Shown piece by piece: positions 9,378-17,095 of a stretch of 64,000 bases of DNA. The translations under genes were made by a program, and so were the position numbers. The stretch covers positions 70,782-134,781 of the forward strand of contig CAMJPL010000004.1 in NCBI GenBank assembly GCA_946407735.1. The letters are read 5' to 3'. This DNA comes from an uncultured Clostridia bacterium. Lineage in GTDB: Bacteria > Bacillota > Clostridia > Oscillospirales > CAG-272. Every line of letters starts with the position of its first letter. The stretch's first letter is position 1. Below the pieces are notes generated by a model. The model worked only from the letters and a program-made list of their open reading frames with translations, searched no databases and had not been told where the DNA came from.

Positions 9378-10160
9378 ATGGAAAAGATAACCCTGACAAA
9401 AAGGATCATCCCCTGTCTTGACATAAAGGACGGCCGCGTCGTGAAGGGCGTAAACTTCGTCGGTCTGAGGGACGCGGGCGACCCGGTCGAATGTGCCAAG
9501 CTGTACAACGAGCAGGGCGCGGACGAGATCGTCTTCCTCGACATAACGGCGACCCACGAAAGGCGCGACACGCTGTACGACGTCATCGAGCGTGCGGCGT
9601 CCGAGGTGTTCATCCCCCTCGCGGTCGGCGGCGGCATCAGGACGGTGGAGGATTTCAGGCGGATTCTTCTCTGCGGCGCCGACAAGGTATCGGTGAACTC
9701 ATCTGCCGTCGCCGATCCTTCCCTGATCGGCAGAGCCGCCGACAGATTCGGATCGCAGTGCGTGGTCGTCGCGATCGACGCGAAGCGGGTGCGTGATGAA
9801 AACGGCGCTGAATCCTTCCACGTCTACGTCGAGGGCGGACGCCGCGATACCGGCATAGACGCCGTGGAGTGGGCGAAGAAGGCCGAATCGCTCGGCGCCG
9901 GCGAGATACTTCTCACCAGCATGGACACGGACGGCGTGAAGAAGGGGTACGATCTGCCGCTTACGAAGGCGGTGTCTTCATCCGTCAGCATACCGGTCAT
10001 CGCCTCCGGCGGAGCCGGTTCGCTCCCCGATTTTTACGACGCCTTCACCGAAGGGGGAGCGCAGGCGGCTCTCGCGGCGTCGCTGTTCCACTACAAGGAG
10101 CTGACGATCGGCGAGGTAAAGGATTATCTGCGTGAGAGAGGGATCGAGGTGCGGAGATGA
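9378..10160 (+). CDS. hisF: Imidazole glycerol phosphate synthase, cyclase subunit
   Basis: TIM-barrel cyclase that, with HisH, makes imidazole glycerol phosphate and AICAR. 260 residues. N-terminal [20 protein letters not shown] carries the catalytic Asp11 equivalent; [40 protein letters not shown] (catalytic Asp130 equivalent) and [10 protein letters not shown] follow. A purine-rich AAAGGA precedes the ATG. Ends in an ATGA overlap with hisI. Confidence 0.97.
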   Translation: MEKITLTKRIIPCLDIKDGRVVKGVNFVGLRDAGDPVECAKLYNEQGADEIVFLDITATHERRDTLYDVIERAASEVFIPLAVGGGIRTVEDFRRILLCGADKVSVNSSAVADPSLIGRAADRFGSQCVVVAIDAKRVRDENGAESFHVYVEGGRRDTGIDAVEWAKKAESLGAGEILLTSMDTDGVKKGYDLPLTKAVSSSVSIPVIASGGAGSLPDFYDAFTEGGAQAALAASLFHYKELTIGEVKDYLRERGIEVRR

Positions 10161-10516
10161 ATGCGATAGATTTGGAGAAGGACGACATCGGACGCTTTTT
10201 TGAAAAATCCGACCTTATCCCGGCGATAATACAGGACACCGACACGAAGGATGTGCTGATGCTCGGATATATGAACCGGAAATCTCTCGAGCTGACGCTC
10301 ACGACCGGGCGCACATGGTTTTACAGCCGGTCGCGGCAGAAGCTGTGGAACAAGGGCGAAACCTCAGGCCACTTCCAGAAAGTCCGCCGCGTTTTTTATG
10401 ACTGCGACTGCGATACCCTGCTCATAGAAGCCCGGCAGATCGGCGCGGCCTGCCACACCGGAAACAGAACCTGCTTCTACCGCGAGATGGAGAGCTATAA
10501 GAAATACGAGGAGTAA
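10157..10516 (+). CDS. hisI: Phosphoribosyl-AMP cyclohydrolase
   Basis: Zinc hydrolase opening the purine ring of PR-AMP. 119 residues, the stand-alone HisI domain. Visible are [33 protein letters not shown], the metal-binding DCDCDTLL and the cysteines of [11 protein letters not shown]. The partner activity HisE, often fused to HisI, is a separate gene 112 nt downstream. A 50-nt palindrome sits between the two, which is unusual for an otherwise tightly packed operon. Confidence 0.95.
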   Translation: MNAIDLEKDDIGRFFEKSDLIPAIIQDTDTKDVLMLGYMNRKSLELTLTTGRTWFYSRSRQKLWNKGETSGHFQKVRRVFYDCDCDTLLIEARQIGAACHTGNRTCFYREMESYKKYEE

Positions 10517-10520
10517 ATGA

Positions 10521-10570
10521 TCAGGGGAGGGAAGGACCTTTTCTGAAGAAAAGGTCCTTCCCTCCCCTGA
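10521..10570. repeat. Perfect 23-bp palindrome with 4-nt loop between hisI and hisE
   Basis: Arms 10521-10543 and 10548-10570 are exact reverse complements around TGAA. The arm begins TCAGGGGAGGG and ends CCTTTTC. There is no T-tract, so it is not a standard terminator. The design (G-run, TTTT, small loop, AAAA, C-run) resembles intergenic REP-like palindromes common in Clostridia and the element at 29604-29675. Confidence 0.85.
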
Positions 10571-10628
10571 AACCCCACCTATCTCCAAAAGACTTTCTAT
10601 ACAGAAAAATCATTGAGGTTTATTAACT

Positions 10629-10964
10629 ATGGAAACGGAAAACGACATCCTGAAGGAATTATACGAAACCGTCCAGTCGAGACGCTCCGAGCCTCAGGAA
10701 GGCTCCTATACCTGCTATCTTTTCGATCAGGGGATCGACAAGATCTGCAAAAAGGTCGGTGAAGAGGCTGCCGAAACGATCATCGCTGCGAAAAACGGAT
10801 CCGAGGATGAGATCACAAATGAGATCAGCGATCTTTTATATCACCTCGTCGTGCTCATGAGCGAGACGCATGTCTCATATGACGCCGTCGCGGCCGAGCT
10901 CGCCCGCCGGTCGAAGAAGATCGGAAACCTGAAAAAGATGAAGAATGTAGACCGGAACACATGA
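10629..10964 (+). CDS. hisE: Phosphoribosyl-ATP pyrophosphohydrolase
   Basis: Hydrolyses PR-ATP to PR-AMP, the second pathway step. 111 residues, an all-alpha MazG-like domain. Motifs are the N-terminal ILKELYETVQSRR and the metal-binding helix KKVGEEAAETIIAAKNG followed by EISDLLYHLVVLM. A GAGG about 11 nt upstream is the likely ribosome binding site. It is last in the operon and separated from hisI by the palindrome, so its expression may differ from the upstream genes. Confidence 0.95.
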   Translation: METENDILKELYETVQSRRSEPQEGSYTCYLFDQGIDKICKKVGEEAAETIIAAKNGSEDEITNEISDLLYHLVVLMSETHVSYDAVAAELARRSKKIGNLKKMKNVDRNT

Positions 10965-11001
10965 AACAGGCACCGAATATTTTAAATATTTGTGTAATCT
11001 A

Positions 11002-11030
11002 TTGCAATCGCCGTGATTTTGTGATATAAT
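11002..11030 (+). promoter_or_regulatory. Promoter of secG
   Basis: TTGCAA (11002-11007), 17 nt, TATAAT (11025-11030). Start point near 11037; GGAGG precedes the secG ATG by 11 nt. Confidence 0.8.
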
Positions 11031-11107
11031 ATCTAAAATAGATAAGCAGCGCCCATCTGCGGATAGTTCCCGCCGGCGCTCAATATATACCGGAGGTATT
11101 TTTCATC

Positions 11108-11506
11108 ATGCAGACCGTTCTGGGCGTTATTCTTCTTATAGCCGCCGTTTTCCTCATCGTGGTCATCATGCTTCAGGAAGGAAAGCAGCAGGGCGTGACT
11201 TCCGCCATTTCCGGCGGTTCTTCCGATACCTTCCTCGGCAAGACCAAGGGCGGCGGAAAGGATCAGCTGCTCGGCAAGCTCACGATGTGGGTAGCCATCG
11301 TCTTCGCCGTGATCGTTTTCGTTATCTACATCATCCAGCCCGACACAGCGCACGTCGACACGAACGCTTATTTCAACGAGCTGAACGATGCCGGCGCCAG
11401 CTCCGCTTCCGCTGAGACCGACGCCGCCGAGGCCGCCGTAGACGCCGCCATCGACGAGGCTGAGGCCGCTGTCGACGAAGCCGGAGACGTTGACGCCGAA
11501 GGCTGA
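11108..11506 (+). CDS. secG: Preprotein translocase subunit SecG with acidic C-terminal tail
   Basis: Small membrane subunit of the SecYEG channel. 132 residues: TM helix 1 at about 4-22, the conserved loop QGVTSAISGGSSDTFLGK, and TM helix 2 at about 56-78. The family is usually 70-85 residues; here about 50 extra residues follow helix 2, ending in an Asp/Glu/Ala-rich stretch (repeats like DEAEAAVDEA). The tail has no counterpart I recognise and would face the side where both termini of SecG lie. It is monocistronic, between its own promoter and a strong terminator. Confidence 0.9.
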   Translation: MQTVLGVILLIAAVFLIVVIMLQEGKQQGVTSAISGGSSDTFLGKTKGGGKDQLLGKLTMWVAIVFAVIVFVIYIIQPDTAHVDTNAYFNELNDAGASSASAETDAAEAAVDAAIDEAEAAVDEAGDVDAEG

Positions 11507-11531
11507 GACAATCAGTTAAAACCGTGAATAA

Positions 11532-11566
11532 AAACCGTCTTTGAAACTCAAAGACGGTTTTTTTAT
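11532..11566 (+). terminator. Intrinsic terminator of secG
   Basis: AAACCGTCTTTG (11532-11543) and CAAAGACGGTTT (11549-11560) form a perfect 12-bp stem with a 5-nt loop, followed by a T-tract to 11564. Confidence 0.93.
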
Positions 11567-11567
11567 C

Positions 11568-11603
11568 TTAATGAATGACATTCATTTAATGAATGACATT
11601 CAT
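11568..11603. repeat. Two tandem perfect copies of an 18-bp palindromic unit (candidate tandem operator)
   Basis: TTAATGAATGACATTCAT occurs twice back to back (11568-11585, 11586-11603). Each unit centres on the perfect palindrome AATGAATG-A-CATTCATT. The pair sits after the secG terminator and about 75 bp upstream of the promoter of the nucleoside importer. The half-site TGAATGA resembles operators of some TetR-family regulators; that link is inference. Confidence 0.75.
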
Positions 11604-11676
11604 TATGCTGTTTCGGTAGCTATATTTATACAATATGCATAAAAAGTAAAAAAAGGAAAAAATATTCTAAATCGAG

Positions 11677-11705
11677 TTGACAAAACAGGTTTTTTCGGTT
11701 AAAAT
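11677..11705 (+). promoter_or_regulatory. Promoter of the nucleoside importer operon
   Basis: Perfect TTGACA (11677-11682), 17 nt, TAAAAT (11700-11705). Start near 11712 places the riboswitch aptamer at the head of a leader of about 230 nt. Confidence 0.9.
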
Positions 11706-11738
11706 ATAAGTGTTAATTTAATAAGCCTTTCCTGGCGC

Positions 11739-11810
11739 AAACCCGTATAGGTCCGGATAAAAGGCCCGGATGTTTCTACCGTGACGCCGACAAGTCACGA
11801 CTATTGGTTT
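11739..11810 (+). ncRNA. Guanine-type purine riboswitch aptamer
   Basis: Three-way junction of the purine class: P1 arms AAACC (11739-11743) and GGTTT (11806-11810), J1/2 TATAG, P2 11751-11756 with 11766-11771, J2/3 GTTTCTACC (11772-11780) matching the family core, P3 GTGAC/GTCAC (11781-11785, 11794-11798) and J3/1 ACTAT. The ligand-specifying position in J3/1 (11801) is C, which specifies guanine or hypoxanthine rather than adenine. Loop L2 supplies GG and L3 supplies CC for the kissing contact; both loops look a little longer than in the xpt aptamer. It lies upstream of a BMP-family nucleoside transporter, a known target class. Confidence 0.88.
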
Positions 11811-11936
11811 TCTTTTTATTATCCCGTATCCCGTTATAGGCACGGCCGCGTCCGCTTGCGGCCAGTTTACCCTGCGGCGTGTTATGGGGCTGTTTTATTT
11901 TCGGAATTCTATTTTAAACACAAATCTTTTGGAGGC
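11811..11936 (+). promoter_or_regulatory. Riboswitch expression platform and BMP ribosome binding site
   Basis: Holds a GGCCGC/GCGGCC hairpin (11844-11849, 11858-11863), a second G-rich arm ending near 11889 and a T-rich stretch TGTTTTATTTT (11891-11901) that could be a ligand-controlled terminator. GGAGG at 11931-11935 is the ribosome binding site. I could not derive a unique switching structure by eye. Confidence 0.5.
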
Positions 11937-11940
11937 AATC

Positions 11941-13152
11941 ATGAAAAAACTCATCTGCGCGCTGCTCGCCGTCGTCATGCTCGCGGCTCTCTGCGCCTGC
12001 GGGGGCTCCGGCTCCGGCGAAACCATCAAGGTCGGCCTTATCTGCATAGGCGATGAGAACGACCAGGGCTACACCTACAACTTTGTCCGCGCCACCGAGA
12101 CGGCTTCCGCCGAGCTCAAGAAGCAGGGCATCAACGTCGAATGGATAATCAAGTACAACCTCATCGAGGGTGACCCGGTCGCCGTCGCGAACGAGGAGCT
12201 CGCCGAGGAAGGCTGCGCCGTTATCTTCAACAACTCCTACGGTCAGGAACCCGCCATGCTCAGAGTGGCGCCGAACTATCCGAACGTACAGTTCGTCGGC
12301 TGCACCAACGAGGGCAGCTGGAAGGACGATCTTGACAACACCCACAACGCTTTCGCTCACATCTATGAGGGCCGCTATGTCGCCGGCGTCGCCGCCGGAA
12401 TGAAGCTCCAGCAGATGATAGACGAAGGCACCATCACCGCCGACGGCGCCATCATCGGCTATGTCGGAGCCTACTCCTTCGCCGAGGTCGTCTCCGGCTA
12501 CACCGCTTACTATCTGGGCGCCAAGTCCGTCTGCCCGTCCGTCACCATGAAGGTCCAGTTCGTCGGCTCTTGGTCCGACGCCACCCTTGAGGCCAACGCC
12601 GCTCAGGCGCTCATCGATCAGGGCTGCGTCATGATCTCCCAGCACTCCGACAACACCACCCCCGCCACCACCGCCGAGAAGGCCGGCGTCTTCCATACCG
12701 GCTACAACGCCGACATGATCTCCGCCGCTCCGAAGGCCTCGATCATCTCGACCAGGATCGACTGGACCAACTACTTCGTCTATGCCATCTCTTCCGTCGC
12801 CGCCGGCAAGAACTTTGACGCCGACTACAGCCACGGCATGAAGGACGGCGACGTCGTCATGACCGATCTCAACAAAGACATCGCCGCTCCCGGCACTCAG
12901 GAGAAGCTCGACGAGGTCATTAAGGCCATCTCCGACGGCTCTCTTAACGTCTTTGACACCTCCAAGTTCACCGTCGGCGGTCAGAGCGTCACCACCGCCC
13001 TTGCCATCGACACCGACGGCGACTTCGTCCCCGATCAGGGCGAAGCCGTTTGGGACGGCGTCTTCCATGAGTCCGAGTATCCGGGCCTCATGTCGGCTCC
13101 GTACTTCAACCTCGCCATCGACGGCATCACCAGACTGAACGAGGCTTATTAA
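11941..13152 (+). CDS. BMP-family nucleoside-binding lipoprotein of an ABC importer
   Basis: Extracytoplasmic solute-binding lipoprotein. The 403-residue product starts with a lysine-led signal peptide and lipobox LCAC, making Cys20 the lipidation site. The mature part has the BMP/PnrA look: KVGLICIGDENDQGYTYNF near its start, AVIFNNSYGQEPAM, GVAAGM and HSDNTTPATTAEK. BMP proteins bind purine nucleosides, in agreement with the guanine riboswitch upstream. The ATG at 11941 has GGAGG 5 nt upstream; in-frame codons further upstream would add residues before the signal peptide and are rejected. It is separated from the ATPase by structured spacer RNA, suggesting higher expression than the rest of the transporter. 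Confidence 0.93.
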   Translation: MKKLICALLAVVMLAALCACGGSGSGETIKVGLICIGDENDQGYTYNFVRATETASAELKKQGINVEWIIKYNLIEGDPVAVANEELAEEGCAVIFNNSYGQEPAMLRVAPNYPNVQFVGCTNEGSWKDDLDNTHNAFAHIYEGRYVAGVAAGMKLQQMIDEGTITADGAIIGYVGAYSFAEVVSGYTAYYLGAKSVCPSVTMKVQFVGSWSDATLEANAAQALIDQGCVMISQHSDNTTPATTAEKAGVFHTGYNADMISAAPKASIISTRIDWTNYFVYAISSVAAGKNFDADYSHGMKDGDVVMTDLNKDIAAPGTQEKLDEVIKAISDGSLNVFDTSKFTVGGQSVTTALAIDTDGDFVPDQGEAVWDGVFHESEYPGLMSAPYFNLAIDGITRLNEAY

Positions 13153-13167
13153 TAATAATCGGCAATC

Positions 13168-13212
13168 TTCCGTGGGATCCGGGACAGCCGGGTCCCACGG
13201 GAATAATTATTT
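13168..13212 (+). terminator. Partial terminator/mRNA-end hairpin after the BMP gene
   Basis: Stem 13168-13182 with 13188-13202 (about 15 bp including G-U pairs, core CGTGGGA...TCCCACG) followed by AATTATTTT. Probably ends or protects most BMP transcripts. Confidence 0.75.
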
Positions 13213-13228
13213 TATCGGTATTTTGATG

Positions 13229-13316
13229 AGAGCCGCGCTTTTGCGGCGCGCTCTTGTTTTTATTTATATTCCGGCATATTCCCGCGCCGCAGCGCGGGCG
13301 TATGCGGGAATATAAA
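13229..13316 (+). other. Two further hairpins in the BMP-ATPase spacer
   Basis: AGAGC/GCTCT closes a GC-rich hairpin (13229-13254) followed by TTGTTTTTA. Then 13263-13316 is a nearly continuous palindrome: 12-bp outer stem (one mismatch), CATA/TATG, a 2-nt mismatch and CCCGCGC/GCGCGGG around CGCA. It ends 20 nt before the ATPase ATG. Likely sets transporter stoichiometry. Confidence 0.6.
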
Positions 13317-13336
13317 CGACCTTTGAGCTGAAAGAT

Positions 13337-14878
13337 ATGGAAAATAAAGAAGCCGCCGTCAGCCTGAGAAATATCAGCAAATCCTTCGGCAGCATCGCGG
13401 CGAACAAGAATGTTTCGCTCGACATAAACCGGGGCGAGATACTCTCCCTTCTGGGCGAGAACGGTTCCGGAAAAACGACGCTGATGAATATGCTGGCCGG
13501 TATCTACTATCCCGACTCCGGCCAGATCTTTGTCGACGGCAGAGAGGTCAGGATAGCCTCTCCGCGCGACGCTTACGACTGCGGGATCGGCATGATACAT
13601 CAGCATTTCAAGCTTGTGGATGTACTGACGGCGGCAGAAAACGTCGTGCTCGGGCTGGAAGGCCCGTTAATGCTCGACATGCCTAAGGCTTCCGCGAAAA
13701 TCAGGGAGATCTGCGACAGATACGATTTCAGCGTACACCCGGACAAAAAGGTGTATGACATGTCGGTCTCCGAGAAGCAGACGCTTGAGATAATCAAGGT
13801 GCTTTACCGCGGCGCCGACATCCTGATCCTTGACGAGCCGACAGCCGTCCTTACCCCTCAGGAGACAAACAGGCTTTTCAACGTCCTGCGGCAGATGAAG
13901 GCTGACGGCAAATCCATCGTCATAATCACTCACAAGCTGCATGAGGTTATGGCCATCGCCGACCGCGTCGCCGTCCTCCGAAAGGGGGAGTACATCGGCG
14001 AGATGATGGTGAGCGAGACCAATCCTCAGGAAATGACGAACATGATGGTCGGCCACACGGTAAGCCTCAATATCGAGCGCCCGGAGCCGGTCGATCCTCA
14101 GCCGCGCCTCACAGTATCGGGGCTCACGGTCGTCAGCGACGAAGGCGTCCTCAAGCTGGACAACGTCTCGTTCACGGCTATGGGCGGAGAGATCCTCGGC
14201 ATCGCCGGGATATCGGGATCGGGTCAGAAGGAGCTCCTCGAGTCTATCGCCGGATTGTGTCCGATAAAGGAAGGCTCTATCATCTTCACCCCGAAGGACA
14301 AGCCGGCCCGTGAGCTCGTAGGGCTGACTCCTACAAAGATCAAGGACGCCGGCATCGCAATGGCCTTCGTCCCGGAGGACCGCCTCGGGATGGGTCTCGT
14401 CGGCGGCATGGGCATGACCGGCAACATGATGCTTCGCTCATGGAGGCTCGGGAAGGGCGTTTTCGTCGAGAGGAAGAAGCCTGACGAGCTGGCGAGGAAG
14501 CTCAAGGACGAGCTCGGCGTCGTAACCCCCGATGTCGATTATCCGGTCCGCCGCCTGTCCGGAGGCAACGTGCAGAAGGTCCTTGTCGGCCGCGAGATAG
14601 CGACCGTGCCGTCGGTGCTGATGACGGCTTACGCCGTGAGAGGTCTCGACATCAACACGTCGTACACGATATACAACCTCATGACAGAGCAGAAGCAGAA
14701 AGGGACGGCGGTGATCTTCGTCGGAGAGGATCTTGACGTCCTGCTCGAGCTCTGCGACCGCATACTCGTCCTCTGCGACGGAAAGGTCACCGGGATCGTG
14801 AAAGCCGGAGAGGCCACAAAGGAAGAAGTCGGGCTTATGATGACTCATATTGACAGCGGAAAGGAAGCGGCCGAATGA
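13337..14878 (+). CDS. Nucleoside ABC importer ATP-binding protein (two fused ATPase domains)
   Basis: Tandem ABC ATPase of the carbohydrate/nucleoside uptake type, 513 residues. Domain 1 has Walker A GENGSGKTTL (about 45-54), the IGMIHQHFKLV Q-loop region, signature MSVSEKQ and Walker B ILILDEPTAVLTP. Domain 2 has a degenerate Walker A (GISGSGQKELL), signature RRLSGGNVQK and a changed Walker B region reading LMTAYAVRGLD in place of the usual PTRGLD form. One intact and one relaxed ATP site is known in this family. It overlaps the first permease by ATGA. Confidence 0.94.
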   Translation: MENKEAAVSLRNISKSFGSIAANKNVSLDINRGEILSLLGENGSGKTTLMNMLAGIYYPDSGQIFVDGREVRIASPRDAYDCGIGMIHQHFKLVDVLTAAENVVLGLEGPLMLDMPKASAKIREICDRYDFSVHPDKKVYDMSVSEKQTLEIIKVLYRGADILILDEPTAVLTPQETNRLFNVLRQMKADGKSIVIITHKLHEVMAIADRVAVLRKGEYIGEMMVSETNPQEMTNMMVGHTVSLNIERPEPVDPQPRLTVSGLTVVSDEGVLKLDNVSFTAMGGEILGIAGISGSGQKELLESIAGLCPIKEGSIIFTPKDKPARELVGLTPTKIKDAGIAMAFVPEDRLGMGLVGGMGMTGNMMLRSWRLGKGVFVERKKPDELARKLKDELGVVTPDVDYPVRRLSGGNVQKVLVGREIATVPSVLMTAYAVRGLDINTSYTIYNLMTEQKQKGTAVIFVGEDLDVLLELCDRILVLCDGKVTGIVKAGEATKEEVGLMMTHIDSGKEAAE

Positions 14879-15990
14879 CAGCGTCTCAGACTAAAGCATC
14901 GAACAGACGGAAGCGCGAGCCGCTCTTCCATCTCGCGAAACGGACGGATATAAACCCGAAGCGCGCCTGGATGGTGCGCGGGATATCGTTCCTCGCCGCC
15001 ATCGTTATCGGCGGGCTGATATTCCTCATAATCGGCAACAATCCGTTTTCCGCCTACGGATATATCGTCAGCGGAGCTCTCGGCAAAAAGGTCGCCATCA
15101 GACAGACCGTCAAATTCGCGATACCTCTGCTAGGAACGGCTCTCGCCATTGCTCCCTGCTTCAAGATGCGCTTCTGGAACATCGGAGCCGAGGGGCAGAT
15201 AACGGCCGGAGCGATAGGAGCGACATTCTTCGCGCTGAATTACGCCAACACGATGCCAAAGCCGCTGCTTCTGCTCGTCATGGCGGTCGGCGGCGCTCTC
15301 TGCGGCGGCATATGGGCGCTCATCCCGGCGGTCTTCAAGGCCAAATGGGGCACCAACGAGACGCTTTTCACGCTGATGATGAACTACATCGTCATCGGCC
15401 TCGTCAAGTATCTGCAGGGCGGCCCGTGGGAAGGAAAGCCGGGCAGCCAGATCATCCCCGATTTCAGTCAGAACGCCGTCCTGCCGAAGGTCTTCGGAGT
15501 TCACTGCGGCTGGATAATCGTGCTCCTTCTCGTGATTTTCATATACGTCTACATGAATTACACCAAGCACGGATATGAGATCGCGGTCATCGGAGACAGC
15601 GTGAACACGGCGCGGTACGCCGGTATGGACGTCGCGCTGATCACTATGCGGACGATGTTCATGTCCGGCGCCATATGCGGCCTTGTCGGCTTCATGGTAT
15701 GCTCCGGCGCGAACATGACGCTCTATCACAGCGTTGCCGACGGAGTCGGCTTCACGGCGATCACGGTCGCGTGGCTGGCTCAGCTCAACCCGTTCGCCAT
15801 GATGGCCATTTCCCTGCTTCTTGCCATCCTCGACAAAGGCGCGGGAGACCTCCAGACTTACATGAAGGTGCCGACTTCCATCGCCGACATCATCACCGGC
15901 ATATTCCTGTTCTGCATGCTCGCGAGCGAATTCTTCATCAATTACCGTATCATAATCAACCATGAGAGCAGCGGGGAGGCGTCGAAATGA
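14875..15990 (+). CDS. Nucleoside ABC importer permease 1
   Basis: Membrane subunit of the BPD_transp_2 (YufP-like) family, 371 residues with roughly eight to ten hydrophobic helices. The first is at about 34-52 after a basic cytoplasmic N-terminus. Family marks include FRMRFWNIGAEGQI-like text (here CFKMRFWNIGAEGQITAG), WGTNETLFTLMMNYI and the EIAVIGDSVNTARYAG cytoplasmic loop that contacts the ATPase. Start by ATGA overlap with the ATPase; stop overlaps permease 2 in the same way, so the three subunits are translationally coupled. Confidence 0.93.
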   Translation: MTASQTKASNRRKREPLFHLAKRTDINPKRAWMVRGISFLAAIVIGGLIFLIIGNNPFSAYGYIVSGALGKKVAIRQTVKFAIPLLGTALAIAPCFKMRFWNIGAEGQITAGAIGATFFALNYANTMPKPLLLLVMAVGGALCGGIWALIPAVFKAKWGTNETLFTLMMNYIVIGLVKYLQGGPWEGKPGSQIIPDFSQNAVLPKVFGVHCGWIIVLLLVIFIYVYMNYTKHGYEIAVIGDSVNTARYAGMDVALITMRTMFMSGAICGLVGFMVCSGANMTLYHSVADGVGFTAITVAWLAQLNPFAMMAISLLLAILDKGAGDLQTYMKVPTSIADIITGIFLFCMLASEFFINYRIIINHESSGEASK

Positions 15991-16976
15991 GTATCTTAAA
16001 TTCCATTTTGGCGCTTGTGATCGCCGCCATACTGAACGGCACTCCCCTTCTCTTCGGCACTATGGGTGAGATACTCACCGAGAAATCCGGCAACATGAAC
16101 CTCGGCGTCGAGGGTATGATGTACATGGGCGGCGCGGTCGGGCTCGCCGGAGCCTTCTACTACGGCAAGGCCGCCGGGGAAAGCGCCTTCGGACCTGCCG
16201 CCGTCATCATCGCGATACTCTGCGCGTTCATTGCCGGAGCCTTCGGGGCGCTGATATTCAGCTTCATAACCATTTCCCTGCGCGCGAACCAGAACGTCAC
16301 AGGCCTCGCGCTGGCGATATTCGGCACGGGAGCCGGTCAGTTCATCGGTGAATTCATGAGAACGAAGGAAGGCGGCTTCGTCGCTGTCTCGAACGAGATG
16401 AAGGCGGCGTTCCAGGGCTCGCCGTTCCCGAAATTCCTGCAGGATATACCGTACGTCGGACAGCTGCTCTTCCAGCAGAATATATTCGTGTATCTCGGCA
16501 TAATCCTCGCTCTCGCGATGGCCTTCTTCATCAGCCGCACACGCTTCGGGCTGAATCTCCGCTCCGTCGGCGAATCGCCCGCGACGGCTGACGCGGCCGG
16601 AATCAACATCACGAGATACAAGTATCTCGCGACGATCATCGGCGGTGGAATATCGGCTATCGGCGGCATGGTATATATCATGACTATCGCCGGATGCGTC
16701 TGGAACCATGAGGGACTTTCCGGCGAAGGATGGCTGGCGGTCGCGCTCGTCATCTTCTGCCTGTGGAAGCCGCAGAACGCCCTGTGGGGCTCCGCCCTGT
16801 TCGGCGCTCTTATGATACTGTATCTGCGTCTCCCGCTCGCAATACCGAACGAAATATACAAGATCCTGCCCTACTTCGTGACGGTGATAGTGCTCGTCGT
16901 TACAAGCCTGAGAAAGAAGCGCGAGAATCAGCCTCCGGCAAGCCTCGGACTCGCTTATTTCAGAGAGGACAGATAA
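15987..16976 (+). CDS. Nucleoside ABC importer permease 2
   Basis: Second membrane subunit, YufQ-like, 329 residues. Characteristic text: TPLLFGTMGEILTEKSGNMN and LGVEGMMYMGG at the N-terminus, ANQNVTGLALAIFGTG in the middle, and NLRSVGESPATADAAGI as the ATPase-contact loop. About nine helices. With the lipoprotein, ATPase and permease 1 it completes an importer presumably for purine nucleosides. A perfect terminator follows at 17049. Confidence 0.93.
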   Translation: MSILNSILALVIAAILNGTPLLFGTMGEILTEKSGNMNLGVEGMMYMGGAVGLAGAFYYGKAAGESAFGPAAVIIAILCAFIAGAFGALIFSFITISLRANQNVTGLALAIFGTGAGQFIGEFMRTKEGGFVAVSNEMKAAFQGSPFPKFLQDIPYVGQLLFQQNIFVYLGIILALAMAFFISRTRFGLNLRSVGESPATADAAGINITRYKYLATIIGGGISAIGGMVYIMTIAGCVWNHEGLSGEGWLAVALVIFCLWKPQNALWGSALFGALMILYLRLPLAIPNEIYKILPYFVTVIVLVVTSLRKKRENQPPASLGLAYFREDR

Positions 16977-17048
16977 AAGGCTCATCACAGTTTTTCGGTA
17001 TCTGATAGTCAAACATCGGCGCAGGAGCCTCTAATAACAGCCTACAGC

Positions 17049-17095
17049 AAGGTCTGAATGGGTGGATAATGAGATCCCATTCAGACCTTATTATT
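17049..17095 (+). terminator. Terminator of the nucleoside importer operon
   Basis: Perfect 14-bp stem AAGGTCTGAATGGG (17049-17062) and CCCATTCAGACCTT (17076-17089) with a 13-nt loop, followed by ATTATTTAT. Confidence 0.85.

Noticed and set aside
10514-10632. Broken hisIE fusion
   Set aside because: hisI ends with a normal stop after the complete domain and hisE has its own start and ribosome binding site; both have stand-alone lengths.
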